Positions 45,995 to 54,547 of a DNA stretch of 59,457 bases are shown here, one piece after another (position 1 is the stretch's first letter; the number at the start of each line of letters is the position of its first letter). Made by a program: the position numbers and the translations under genes. Source of the DNA: Catenulispora pinisilvae. GTDB lineage: Bacteria; Actinomycetota; Actinomycetes; Streptomycetales; Catenulisporaceae. The DNA is taken from NCBI RefSeq assembly GCF_015356865.1, contig NZ_JAAFZA010000037.1, forward strand, positions 1 to 59,457, read 5' to 3'. Under the pieces are notes generated by a model. It was not told the DNA's origin and ran no database searches. It saw nothing but the letters and a program-made list of their open reading frames with translations.

Positions 45995-46021
45995 TCAATC
46001 CGATGGTCGCAGGTTCGAATC
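45991..46021 (+). pseudogene. tRNA 3'-half-like remnant
   Basis: GCTTTCAATCCG followed by a TGGTC variable loop and GCAGGTTCGAATC reads like the anticodon loop, variable loop and T-arm of a Lys-type tRNA, then breaks off inside the T-stem (AGGAGGC instead of CCTGC). Such tRNA 3' pieces are typical of integrated-element attachment sites. It overlaps the end of the hairpin above by 4 bp. Confidence 0.35.
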
Positions 46022-46227
46022 AGGAGGCAGCGTGACTCTGATCGGTTCGTCACGGCGGGTGCTCGCGCTCGGCGTCACCGCTGTGCCAGTGGCAGAAGAC
46101 CGCTCTGGCGAGGGCTTCGATGCGCCCTGATCCGCCGCTGTTCATCCTCGACGAGCCGGTACGCGGACCTGTACGGGATCCAGGCCGACGCCTACGTGGC
46201 GATGAGGAGCTGAGCGAGGGCCGTGGC

Positions 46228-46713
46228 TTAGGCGAAGAACCGGTACACGGCCTGCGCCGCGCACGCGGGCTTGTCCTGCCCCTCGATCTCGACGCTCAGG
46301 TCGACCACCACCTCGGCGCCGCCCTTGACCTCGGTGACCGAGGCGATGGTGCCGTGGGCGCGGATGCGGGAGCCGACGTGGACCGGGGCGGGGAAGCGGA
46401 CCTTGTTCAGGCCGTAGTTGACCGCCATCGCGACGTCCGTGACGGTCAGCAACTCGCTCCACAGCGGGATCAGGAGCGACAGGGTGAGGTAGCCGTGGGC
46501 GATGGCGCCTCCGAACGGCCCGGCGGCGGCACGTTCGGGGTCGATGTGGATCCATTGGTGGTCGTCGGTCGCGTCGGCGAAGGTGTTCACCCGTTCCTGC
46601 TCGATGGCGAGCCAGGAGCTGTGGCCGAGGTCGACGGCGCTGGGGTTGACGGTGTCGGGGCCGACGGCGCCGAGGTCGAGGAGTCCGGCGACGCCGGTCA
46701 CGGTGCGGGGCAT
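46228..46713 (-). CDS. MaoC-family (hot-dog) enoyl-CoA hydratase
   Basis: A 161-residue MaoC/NodN-type dehydratase: TDDHQWIHIDPERAAAGPFG holds the catalytic Asp/His block and IAHGYLTLSLL the following helix. It would hydrate an enoyl-CoA in the pathway of the preceding acyl-CoA ligase. ATG at 46713 is the likely start. An upstream GTG at 46755 overlaps the ligase stop (GTGA), but the extra 14 residues come from a 19-bp tandem duplication of the ligase 3' end. Confidence 0.85.
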   Translation of the reverse strand: MPRTVTGVAGLLDLGAVGPDTVNPSAVDLGHSSWLAIEQERVNTFADATDDHQWIHIDPERAAAGPFGGAIAHGYLTLSLLIPLWSELLTVTDVAMAVNYGLNKVRFPAPVHVGSRIRAHGTIASVTEVKGGAEVVVDLSVEIEGQDKPACAAQAVYRFFA

Positions 46714-46731
46714 GGTTGGTCGCAGACCTTT

Positions 46732-46766
46732 CACAGAGGATTGATATTGGTTCACAGAGGATTGAT
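46732..46766. repeat. Tandem duplication at the ligase stop / MaoC start junction
   Basis: TTCACAGAGGATTGAT occurs at 46732-46747 and 46751-46766 (19-bp period). On the minus strand each copy carries the CTCTGTGA stop context of the ligase, so a second, out-of-use stop context now lies in the MaoC leader. Confidence 0.8.
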
Positions 46767-48278
46767 GTCAGTACCGTGAGGGTCGACGCCAGTGCCGTGG
46801 GCCGCGCGCAGCGGACCCTTGAGCAGCTTCCCGGCGCCGCTGCGGGGCAGCGTGTCGGTGAAGACCACGGACTTGGGGATCTTGTAGCGGGCCAGCCGGC
46901 CGTCGAGGTGGGCCAGCAGTGCGGCGCCGTCGGGTGCGCGGCCGGCTTTGAGCACGACCACGGCCCGGCCGACCTCGCCCCACTTCTCGTCGGGCACGCC
47001 GAACACCGCGCACTCGGCGACGTCGGGGTGGTCCAGCAGGGCGTCCTCGACCTCGGCCGGGTAGACGTTCTCCCCGCCGGAGATGATCATGTCCTTCACC
47101 CGGTCGACGAGCCGGACGTACCCCTGGGCGTCGGCCTGGGCGATGTCGCCGGAGCGGAACCAGGTCCCGTCGTGGAACGCCTCGTCGGTCTCCCGCGGCC
47201 GCTGCCAGTAGCCGGGGGTCACGTTCGGGCCGCTGACCAGCAATTCGCCGGGCTCCTCGACGCCGACCGGCGCGCCGTCGGCGCCGACCAGGCGCACATC
47301 GGTGAAGAACTGCGGCACCCCGGCCGATCCGGCGTGCTCGGCCGCGTCGCGGCCCGCAAGCAGCAGCACGCCCGGTGCCGCCTCGGTCATGCCGTAGCCC
47401 TGCACGAAGGCCAGGCCCCGGTCCAGATAGCGCCGGATCGTGCGGCCCGGAACCGGTGCGCCGCCGCACATCAGGTTTCGCAGGCTGGACAGGTCCGCCC
47501 GCTCCCAGCCCGGTGCGGCGGCGAGCATCTCGTACATCGCCGGGACGCCGAACAGGCAGGTGATCCGGAGGCGTTCGATCAGCTCCAGGGTGCGGGCCGG
47601 GTCGAAGGCCGGCTCCAGGACCGCCGTGCCGCCCTTGAGCAGGGTGGGCAGGCAGGTCATGCCGAGCGCGGCGATGTGGAACAGCGGGGCGCTGACCAGG
47701 GTGACCTCGTCGGCTGCCAAGTCCCCGTCGATCAGCACATTGAGACAGTTCCAGGTCATGTTCCCGTGGGTCAGCATCGCGCCTTTGGGCCGGCCGGTGG
47801 TCCCCGACGTGTACATGATCAGGCACAGGTCGTCCAGGCCGACGGGCTCGTCCCGATACTGCGGCGCCGCCGCGGCCAGTGCCGCCTCGTAGCCGGTGCC
47901 CTCGGCGGGGAGCACCTCGATCTGCGAGCCGGAGAGGTCGCGGTGCGGGCTGCCGGCCGTCACCAGCAGGGCGCTGCCGGAGTCGTCGATCTGGTGCCGC
48001 AGTTCGGGCCCGGTGAGGCGGGTGTTGAGCGGTACGAACACCGCACCGATCGCCCCGGCGGCGAACAGGGCCTCCAGGTACGCCGGGTGGTTGGGACCCA
48101 GGTAGGCGACGCGGTCGCCGCGGCTTATCCCACGCTCGCGCAATACGTGGGCCAGCCGGTTCACCCGGTCGTCGAGTTCTGCGTACGTGATGGCGCGGTC
48201 CTCGTGGACCAGGGCGGTGCGATGGGGTGTCTTGCGCGCCCGGCGTGCGGGCCAGGATCCGATGCCTTGGTTGTGCAT
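46752..48278 (-). CDS. Acyl-CoA synthetase (AMP-binding, FadD-like)
   Basis: A 508-residue ANL-family ligase: the P-loop-like MYTSGTTGRPKGAMLTHGN, the A4/A5 segment VQGYGMTEAAPG, the adenylate-binding WFRSGDIAQADAQGYV and hinge RVKDMIISGGENVYP, and the C-terminal catalytic lysine in LPRSGAGKLLK. It converts a carboxylic acid to the CoA thioester via acyl-AMP. Third gene of the SDR-amidohydrolase-ligase-MaoC operon. Confidence 0.93.
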   Translation of the reverse strand: MHNQGIGSWPARRARKTPHRTALVHEDRAITYAELDDRVNRLAHVLRERGISRGDRVAYLGPNHPAYLEALFAAGAIGAVFVPLNTRLTGPELRHQIDDSGSALLVTAGSPHRDLSGSQIEVLPAEGTGYEAALAAAAPQYRDEPVGLDDLCLIMYTSGTTGRPKGAMLTHGNMTWNCLNVLIDGDLAADEVTLVSAPLFHIAALGMTCLPTLLKGGTAVLEPAFDPARTLELIERLRITCLFGVPAMYEMLAAAPGWERADLSSLRNLMCGGAPVPGRTIRRYLDRGLAFVQGYGMTEAAPGVLLLAGRDAAEHAGSAGVPQFFTDVRLVGADGAPVGVEEPGELLVSGPNVTPGYWQRPRETDEAFHDGTWFRSGDIAQADAQGYVRLVDRVKDMIISGGENVYPAEVEDALLDHPDVAECAVFGVPDEKWGEVGRAVVVLKAGRAPDGAALLAHLDGRLARYKIPKSVVFTDTLPRSGAGKLLKGPLRAAHGTGVDPHGTDINPL

Positions 48279-48296
48279 CGCGATGCGCTCCCTGTC

Positions 48297-49193
48297 TCAG
48301 TCGGCGGCCAGGCCGAGCAGCCGGGCCGCGTTCTCCTTGAGGATCTTGGGACGGACCTCGTCCTTGATCGGCAGCTTCGCGAAGTCGGCCAGCCAGCGGT
48401 CCGGGGTCAGCAGCGGGTAGTCCGAGCCGAACAGCACCTTGTCCTTCAGCAGCGTGTTGGCGTACTGCACCAGTTGCGGCGGGAAGTACTTCGGCGACCA
48501 GCCGGACAGGTCGATGTGGACCTGCCTCTTGTGGGTCGCCACCGCGAGCGCCTCGTCCTGCCAGGGGAACGAGGGGTGGGCCAGGATGATCGGCAGGTCG
48601 GGGAAGTCCACCGCGACGTCGTCGACCAGCATCGGGTTGCTGTATTTGAGCCGGATGCCGCCGCCGGCCCGCGCGCCGGCGCCGATGCCGGTCTGGCCGG
48701 TGTGGAAGACGGCGATGGCGCCCTCGGCCTCGATGGCCTCGTACAGCGGGTACGCCAGCCGGTCGTTCGGGGCGAATCCCTGGACGTTGGGGTGGAACTT
48801 GAAGCCCCGGACGCCGAACTCGCGCACCAGCCGCCTGACCTGGTTGACGCCGAGCCGCCCCTTGTACGGGTCGATACTGGCGAACGGGATGATGACGTCC
48901 GGGTTCGCGGCGGCGGCTTCGGCGACTTCCTCGTTGGGCACGGCGGGGGTCCCGGTCGCGCTTTCGGCGTCGACGGTGAACACGACGCAGGCCATCTTCC
49001 GCTCGCGGTAGTACGCGGCGATCTCCGGCAGGGTCGGGCGGCGGTGCTCGGCTTTGAAGTATTGGCCCGCCGCCGAGTCCAGTTCCTCCGACAGCGAGCC
49101 GTGTCCCTTGGCCGACACCTCGGCGTGGGTGTGGACGTCGATCGCGGTGAGTTCGTCGATGTTCATCACGGCGTTCGTCGCAGCGTTCGTCAC
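48297..49193 (-). CDS. Amidohydrolase-2 family protein (ACMSD/decarboxylase-like)
   Basis: A 298-residue TIM-barrel metal-dependent hydrolase or decarboxylase: IDVHTHAE gives the metal-binding H-x-H, then FHPNVQGF, FHTGQTG, LAHPSFPW and the late aspartate in LFGSDYP. Relatives decarboxylate or hydrolyse aromatic and cyclic acids. GTG at 49193 overlaps the SDR stop and has AGGGG just upstream; ATG at 49166 would shorten it by 9 residues. Similar enzymes left a truncated copy at 24351. Confidence 0.88.
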   Translation of the reverse strand: MTNAATNAVMNIDELTAIDVHTHAEVSAKGHGSLSEELDSAAGQYFKAEHRRPTLPEIAAYYRERKMACVVFTVDAESATGTPAVPNEEVAEAAAANPDVIIPFASIDPYKGRLGVNQVRRLVREFGVRGFKFHPNVQGFAPNDRLAYPLYEAIEAEGAIAVFHTGQTGIGAGARAGGGIRLKYSNPMLVDDVAVDFPDLPIILAHPSFPWQDEALAVATHKRQVHIDLSGWSPKYFPPQLVQYANTLLKDKVLFGSDYPLLTPDRWLADFAKLPIKDEVRPKILKENAARLLGLAAD

Positions 49194-50104
49194 AGCGCCC
49201 CTAGATCGGCGGGAGCGGGGATGCCGACGGTCTCCGGGGTCCGGCCGACGCTGACCGGCCACGCGGCGGCGATGGCCTCGGCGCTCCATCCGCCGTCGGC
49301 GTAGGCCACGGAGATCTCCTGCGGATGCGACCACAGCGCCAGCTTGTCACCGCCGATGCCGATGCACTGCCCGGTGATGCCGGCGGCGGCGTCGGAGGCC
49401 AGGAAGACGACGAGCGGGGCGGCGTCCTGCGGCGTGCCGAAGCCTTCGCCCTTGCGCAGCGCGTCCGGCAGCGGCGTGCCGTGGTGTTCGAGGGCTTCGA
49501 CGTGCGGGGCGAAGGCCGGGATGGTCTTGGTCATGGCGGTGGCCGCGACCGGGATGACGGCGTTGGCGGTGATGGCCGCCCTGGCCAGCTCCATGGACCA
49601 GGTGCGGACCATCGCCGCGATGCCCGCCTTGGCCGCGGCGTAGTTGGTCTGCCCGAAGTTGCCGCGCTGGCCGGCCGGGGAGCCGGCGACGATGACGCGG
49701 CCGCCCTCGCCCTGCTCGCGCATGCGCTCGACGGCGGCGCGGGCACAGGTGAAGGTGCCGCGCAGATGGACCCGCACGACGGTGTCGAAGTCGTCGTCGG
49801 ACATCTTCCACAGGACCTTGTCACGCAGCACGCCGGCGTTGGTGACCATCACGTCCAGGCGCCCGAAGCTGTCGACCGCGCGCCGCACGAGGGCCTCGGC
49901 GGCGTCCGCGGTGCCGACCGCGGCGACCTCGGCGACCGCCCGGCCGCCGGCCGCCTCGATCTCCTTGACCGCGGCCCGCGCCGCGTCCGCGTCGACGTCG
50001 TTGACGACCACCGCCGCGCCGGCGGCGGCCAGGGCCTTGGCGTAGGCCAGGCCGAGGCCCCGCCCGCTTCCGGTGACGACGGCCACCTTGTTGGGGAGGA
50101 TCAT
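49190..50104 (-). CDS. Short-chain dehydrogenase/reductase (hydroxyacyl-CoA dehydrogenase-like)
   Basis: A 304-residue SDR: TGSGRGLGLAYAKALA cofactor loop, NAGVL, a serine in IVAGSPAG and YAAAKAG active-site Tyr/Lys. The long C-terminal part resembles the hydroxyacyl-CoA dehydrogenase domain of multifunctional beta-oxidation enzymes. ATG at 50104 is taken as start; 50122 and 50140 are in-frame alternatives that would run into the palindrome upstream. Promoter-proximal gene of the operon, divergent from the PaaX-like regulator. Confidence 0.88.
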   Translation of the reverse strand: MILPNKVAVVTGSGRGLGLAYAKALAAAGAAVVVNDVDADAARAAVKEIEAAGGRAVAEVAAVGTADAAEALVRRAVDSFGRLDVMVTNAGVLRDKVLWKMSDDDFDTVVRVHLRGTFTCARAAVERMREQGEGGRVIVAGSPAGQRGNFGQTNYAAAKAGIAAMVRTWSMELARAAITANAVIPVAATAMTKTIPAFAPHVEALEHHGTPLPDALRKGEGFGTPQDAAPLVVFLASDAAAGITGQCIGIGGDKLALWSHPQEISVAYADGGWSAEAIAAAWPVSVGRTPETVGIPAPADLGAL

Positions 50105-50122
50105 GCGGCTCAACTTAGGCAT

Positions 50123-50142
50123 TGTTGTGACTGCCGTCAACA
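50123..50142. promoter_or_regulatory. Candidate PaaX-like operator
   Basis: An imperfect palindrome, TGTTG-N10-CAACA, with inner TGAC/GTCA arms lies between the divergent SDR and PaaX-like starts. This is the expected position for an autoregulatory site. Confidence 0.4.
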
Positions 50143-50178
50143 GTTTGCCGAATATTGGCGATGCCCTACCCTGACCTG

Positions 50179-50991
50179 GTGAGCAGTGCCGAGCCTTCGC
50201 CGCGACCGCAGTCGCTGATGCTGACGTTCTTCGGCATCCACGTCCTGGGACGCGATCTCGCGGTCTCCTCCGGCTCGGTCATCGACGCCCTGAGCCGGGT
50301 GGACGTCACCGAGGAGGCGGTGCGCTCGACGCTGACCCGCATGGTCGGCAGAGGCCTGCTGGAGCGCCACCGCCAAGGACGCAAGATGTACTTCGCGCTC
50401 ACTCCGCGCGCGGTGTCGGTGCTGCAAGACGGCTACGACCGGATCTGGCAGCGCGGCGCGGCCAACCTCGACTGGGACGGCCAGTGGACGCTGGTCGGGT
50501 TCTCGCTGCCCGAGGCGTGGCGCCGGGAACGGCACGATCTGCGCTCCCGGCTCACCTGGGGCGGGTTCGGGCCGCTACAGAACGGACTGTGGGTGGCGCC
50601 TTCGGACGTGGACGCCGCCGCCCTGCTCGGCGACCTGGGCCTGGACGCGCACCTGCGGGTGTTCCGCGGCACCGTCCTGAAGCCGACCGAGGTCGCGGCC
50701 GTGCTGGAGACGGCCTTCGACATCGGCGCGATCGCCGCCGACTACCAGGCGTTCCTCCAGCGCTGGTCGCAGCCCGGACCCGGGGTGCCGGACCCGCTGG
50801 GAAGCCAGTTGCTGCTGCACACCGATTGGTTGGACCTGGTGCGGCGCGACCCGCACCTGCCGGCCGGACATCTGCCGGCCGACTGGCCCGCCATCGAGGC
50901 CGAGGAACTGTTCCACGCGCTCGCGCGGGAGCGGGAGGCGGCGGCGCGCGCCGAGGCCGAGCGGACGCTGGACACCCTTCGGCTCAGCTAG
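50179..50991 (+). CDS. PaaX-family transcriptional regulator
   Basis: A 270-residue protein with the PaaX N-terminal winged helix (EEAVRSTLTRMVGRGLLERHRQGRK) and the central and C-terminal domains seen in PaaX (WTLVGFSLPEAWRRERHDLRSRL, LQNGLWVAP). PaaX binds an aryl-CoA such as phenylacetyl-CoA and represses divergent catabolic genes. The GTG at 50179 leaves the palindrome outside the gene; ATGs at 50155 and 50161 are alternatives. It suggests that the operon works on CoA-activated acids. Confidence 0.88.
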   Translation: MSSAEPSPRPQSLMLTFFGIHVLGRDLAVSSGSVIDALSRVDVTEEAVRSTLTRMVGRGLLERHRQGRKMYFALTPRAVSVLQDGYDRIWQRGAANLDWDGQWTLVGFSLPEAWRRERHDLRSRLTWGGFGPLQNGLWVAPSDVDAAALLGDLGLDAHLRVFRGTVLKPTEVAAVLETAFDIGAIAADYQAFLQRWSQPGPGVPDPLGSQLLLHTDWLDLVRRDPHLPAGHLPADWPAIEAEELFHALAREREAAARAEAERTLDTLRLS

Positions 50992-51146
50992 TCGACCGCA
51001 ATGCCCTGATCACCGGGTACGGCCCGGAGTGGTCCGCCGCGGCCAAATATTCGGCATGCCATTGACTGCCGCCAAAAAACTGCCCTACATTTCGTCGCGT
51101 CCTCGTCACGCTCCCTTCGCAACCTTTCCGAAAAGGAGCACCGTTC

Positions 51147-52514
51147 ATGAGCACGCGTACACGCACGCGCCGACGCCTCGCTGTCGGCCTCACGGTCCTG
51201 ACAACCTTCTCAGCCTTCGTGGTCATGCCCTCGACCGCGACCGCCGCACCGGCCCCGTCGCCCGGGCACCACACCGGCACGCTCGCCGACGGCGCGACCT
51301 GGATCGCCGACGTCCCGGCCGACTGGAACGGCACGCTGCTGCTGTTCAGCCACGGGTACGGGCCCACGGTGGCGCAGGACGCGCCGACCCCGGAGTCCCA
51401 GTCCGCCTTGCTGGCCGCCGGATACGCGCTGGCCGGCTCCTCGTACGACCCGAACGGTTCGTGGTGGGCTCTGGGCAGCGCCGAGCGCGACCAGTTCCAG
51501 ACGCTGGACGCGGTCAAGGCCGTTCTCGGCCGGCCGGCTCGCACCGTCTCGGTCGGGGAGTCGATGGGCGGCCTGGTCAACGCCCAGATCGTCCGCGACG
51601 CGCACGGCCGGGTCGCCGGCTCGCTCGGGCTGTGCGGCCTGGTCGCCGGCGGGCTGGACCTGAACGATTACCAGCTCGCCGGCGAAGTGGTCCTGGCGAC
51701 GCTGCTGGCGCCGGCCGCCCATGTCCACTTGACCGGCTACTCCGGATCCGACGATGCCGCGGCCGTGGCGACGACCCTGACCGACGCCGTCGCGGCCGCG
51801 CAGCAGACGCCCGCCGGACGGGCCCGGATCGCCCTGGCGGCGGCGTTCCTGAACCTGCCGACCTGGGCGCCCGGCCAGAACCCGCCGGCGCCGGGGGACG
51901 CGGTGGGCCAGGAGAGCCAGCAGGCGGCGTGGATCGCGGCCGGCCAGCTGGCGTTCATCATCGGGTCGCGGCCCGCGATCGAGCAGGCGGCCGGCGGCGA
52001 CAGCGGTTCCACCGCCGGACTCCAGTGGCGGGCACTGCTCGCCTCCTCGTCGCACCGGGACGAGGTCCGAGCTCTGTATCAGGCGGCCGGCCTGGACCTG
52101 AACGCCGATCTGGACGCCCTGTCCGCGGCCCCGGCCTACCACGCCGATCCCGCCGCCACCGCGTGGATGGCGCGGACCTCGACCGCGGGGCAGGGGCTCG
52201 CCGTGCCGCTGCTCGACCTGCACACCACTGCGGACCAGCTGGTCCCGGTCGAGCAGGAGAACGCCTTCGCCGCGCGGGTCCGGGACGCCGGCGACGGAGG
52301 GTTGCTGCGGCAGGCGTACGTCGCGCGGCAGGGGCACTGCGCCTTCACCACGAACGAGGTGCTCGCCGGGCTGCACGCGGTCGAGGACCGGATCGACACC
52401 GGGCACTGGGGTGACACCTCGGCCGCCGCGCTCGGCGCCGACCAGCCCACCGGGACCACGGCCTTCGTGGACTTCCGGCCCGCGCGGCTCGTCGACGCCA
52501 GGCCTGTGCGGTAG
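51147..52514 (+). CDS. Secreted alpha/beta-hydrolase
   Basis: A 455-residue exported protein. The signal peptide has a Lys/Arg-rich start and hydrophobic core, with cleavage near ATA-AP (about residue 34). LLLFSHGYGP gives the oxyanion region, VSVGESMGGLVNAQIV the G-x-S-x-G nucleophile elbow, and the late region has LDLHTTADQLVP (acid) and GHCAF (histidine). Substrate unknown; related secreted esterases are common in actinomycetes. A GAAAAGGAGC ribosome-binding site precedes ATG. Its last codons and stop lie in the first unit of the 22-bp repeat array. Confidence 0.85.
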   Translation: MSTRTRTRRRLAVGLTVLTTFSAFVVMPSTATAAPAPSPGHHTGTLADGATWIADVPADWNGTLLLFSHGYGPTVAQDAPTPESQSALLAAGYALAGSSYDPNGSWWALGSAERDQFQTLDAVKAVLGRPARTVSVGESMGGLVNAQIVRDAHGRVAGSLGLCGLVAGGLDLNDYQLAGEVVLATLLAPAAHVHLTGYSGSDDAAAVATTLTDAVAAAQQTPAGRARIALAAAFLNLPTWAPGQNPPAPGDAVGQESQQAAWIAAGQLAFIIGSRPAIEQAAGGDSGSTAGLQWRALLASSSHRDEVRALYQAAGLDLNADLDALSAAPAYHADPAATAWMARTSTAGQGLAVPLLDLHTTADQLVPVEQENAFAARVRDAGDGGLLRQAYVARQGHCAFTTNEVLAGLHAVEDRIDTGHWGDTSAAALGADQPTGTTAFVDFRPARLVDARPVR

Positions 52515-52679
52515 CGACACCAGGCCTGTGCGGTAGCGACGCCATGCCTGTGCGGTAGCCACGCCAGGCCTGTGCGGTAGTCACCCGGTGCAGTCGAGAC
52601 GCAAAGACTGTGCGGCAGCGATGCCAAGACTGCGCGGTGGCCACGTGGTGCAGTCGAGACGCCAAGACTGTGCGATAGG
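52494..52679. repeat. 22-bp tandem repeat array in front of an IclR gene
   Basis: Seven units share a CTGTGCGGTAG-like core starting at 52504, 52526, 52548, 52570, 52608, 52630 and 52668. Spacing is 22 bp, except where a 16-bp element, GGTGCAGTCGAGACG with a variable first base, is inserted twice (giving 38 bp). The first unit contains the stop codon of the upstream hydrolase. The array runs to 9 bp before the IclR start. Confidence 0.9.
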
Positions 52680-52687
52680 AAGGAGAA

Positions 52688-53458
52688 ATGACCGAACCCG
52701 GCGCCAGGACGGCCGCCGACCGGCTCCTGGCCGTGCTGGCGGCGTTCGACCACGCGCATCCGGCGCTGACGCTGACCGACGTCAGCCGCCGCGCCGGGCT
52801 CACGCTGCCCACCGCGCACCGCCTCGTCGGGATGCTCACCGCCTGGGGTGCGCTTGAGCGCGACGAGTCCGGGGTCTACCGCGTCGGGCTGCGGCTGCTG
52901 GAGCTCGCCGCGCTCGCCCCGCGCGGCCTGGCGCTGCGTGAGGCCGCCATGCCGTTCCTGGAGGACCTGTTCGAGGCCACCCACGAGAACGTCCAGCTCG
53001 CGGTGCGGGACGTCGCGGAGGTGGTCTACGTCGAGCGCCTCGCCGGACGTTCGGCGGTCGGTGTGCGGACGCAGGTCGGGGCGCGCTGGCCGCTGCACGC
53101 CACCGGCGTCGGCCTGGTGCTGCTCGCGCACAGCCCGGCCGGTTTCCAGGACGGATACCTGGCCGGGCCGCTGGAATCCTTCACCGGCCACACCGTCACC
53201 GATCCGCGGCGGCTGCGACGCATGCTCGCCGAGGTCCGGCAGTGCGGGTGCGCTGTCAGCGAGCGCCAGATCACGGACGACGCGCTGTCCGTGGCCGCGC
53301 CGGTTCGGGGACCGCACGGCGATGTCGTCGCGTCTGTCTCCGTGGTCGTCCATGCCGTGGGTGCGCGGCCGAACGCGCTGATCCCGGCGGTGCGCGTGGC
53401 CGGTGCGGGCATTTCGCGGGCCCTGGGCTGGCAGCCGCCGACGGGAGCTTCCGCCTGA
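52688..53458 (+). CDS. IclR-family transcriptional regulator
   Basis: A 256-residue regulator: helix-turn-helix LTDVSRRAGLTLPTAHRLVGM (one window of it is enough to recognise IclR), then the effector domain VQLAVRDVAEVVYVERL and WPLHATGVGLVLLA. GGAAGGAGAA precedes ATG. It directly precedes the Rieske oxygenase genes on the same strand and probably controls them; the repeat array immediately upstream may be its regulatory region. Confidence 0.9.
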   Translation: MTEPGARTAADRLLAVLAAFDHAHPALTLTDVSRRAGLTLPTAHRLVGMLTAWGALERDESGVYRVGLRLLELAALAPRGLALREAAMPFLEDLFEATHENVQLAVRDVAEVVYVERLAGRSAVGVRTQVGARWPLHATGVGLVLLAHSPAGFQDGYLAGPLESFTGHTVTDPRRLRRMLAEVRQCGCAVSERQITDDALSVAAPVRGPHGDVVASVSVVVHAVGARPNALIPAVRVAGAGISRALGWQPPTGASA

Positions 53459-53536
53459 CGGAAGTCGTGTTGTCGCCGGATGCGGGCGTTGCGACGCTCA
53501 ACGCGACAGCGCACTTCTCTCCTCTGGAGTCCTCCC

Positions 53537-54547
53537 GTGGCCACAGCATTCGCACGCAACCAGTGGTACGTCGCCGCCTACGGCAGCGAAGTCGGCCGAT
53601 CCTTGCTGGCGCGGACCGTCCTCGGCGAACCGATCGTGTTCTACCGGACCGCACGGGACGGCCGCGCCGTCGCGCTCGCAGACCGCTGCGTCCATCGCCG
53701 CTATCCGCTGTCCGAGAGCCGCCTGGACGGGGACACGGTCGTCTGCGGCTACCACGGCTTCACCTACGACACGTCCGGGACCTGTGTCTTCGTCCCGGGG
53801 CAGCAGCGCATCCCGCGAACGGCGCGCGTCGCCTCCTATCCGGTCGCGGAGCTGGACTCGTTCGTGTGGGTGTGGATCGGCGATCCCGGCCTGGCCGACG
53901 AGAAGCTGATTCCGCGGGCCCGGCACCTGACCGACCCGGAGTTCGTCACGGTCTCGGGGATGGAGCCCATCGACTGCGACTACGGCCTGCTGGTCGACAA
54001 CCTCCTCGACCTCTCCCACGAGACCTACCTGCACGGCGGCTACATCGGCACCCCCGAGGTCGCCGACACGCCGATCACCACCGAGGCCGACGAGCAGGCC
54101 GGGGTCGTCCGCGTGGCCCGGCACATGACGGACGCGGCGTGCCCGCCCTTCTACGCGAAGTCGACCGGCATCGGCGGCCGCATCACGCGCCTTCAGGACA
54201 TCGAGTACTTCGCGCCCTGCCTGTACCTGCTGCACAGCCGCATCACGCCGGTCGGCGAGCAGAGCCCGTCGTTCCGCACCGAGATCACCTACGCGATCAC
54301 CCCCTCGGCGCCCGGCGCGGTCTACGACTTCTGGGCCGTCTCGCGGAACTTCGCCACCGAGGACTCCGAGGTCACCGAGTTCCTCCGCGATTTCAACCAC
54401 CAGGTGGTGATGCAGGACGTCGACGCGCTGAACATCCTGCACAAGGCCCTCGACGCCGAGCCGGCCGGCTACCAGGAGCTCAGCATCGGCATCGACGCCG
54501 GCGGCCTGGCGGCGCGCCGGATTCTCGCGCGGCTGGCCGGGCAGTGA
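53537..54547 (+). CDS. Rieske non-heme iron oxygenase, vanillate O-demethylase (VanA)-like
   Basis: A 336-residue oxygenase. The Rieske cluster is held by C51-x-H53 and C70-x2-H73. The catalytic domain has DNLLDLSHETYLHGG, the Asp-x2-His-x4-His iron site of VanA/aromatic demethylases. It should oxidise or O-demethylate an aromatic acid using electrons from the next gene product. GTG at 53537 follows GGAG; an ATG at 53480 gives a non-homologous extension. Confidence 0.92.
   Translation: MATAFARNQWYVAAYGSEVGRSLLARTVLGEPIVFYRTARDGRAVALADRCVHRRYPLSESRLDGDTVVCGYHGFTYDTSGTCVFVPGQQRIPRTARVASYPVAELDSFVWVWIGDPGLADEKLIPRARHLTDPEFVTVSGMEPIDCDYGLLVDNLLDLSHETYLHGGYIGTPEVADTPITTEADEQAGVVRVARHMTDAACPPFYAKSTGIGGRITRLQDIEYFAPCLYLLHSRITPVGEQSPSFRTEITYAITPSAPGAVYDFWAVSRNFATEDSEVTEFLRDFNHQVVMQDVDALNILHKALDAEPAGYQELSIGIDAGGLAARRILARLAGQ

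Noticed and set aside
46716..49304. An 862-codon open frame on the plus strand
   Set aside because: It lies antisense to the MaoC, acyl-CoA ligase and amidohydrolase genes, which have clear family motifs. The translation is Gly/Val/Asp/Gln-rich without any domain, typical of antisense frames in GC-rich coding DNA.
52494..52679. CRISPR array
   Set aside because: The repeats are contiguous 22-bp units without unique 30-40 bp spacers, and no cas genes are nearby.
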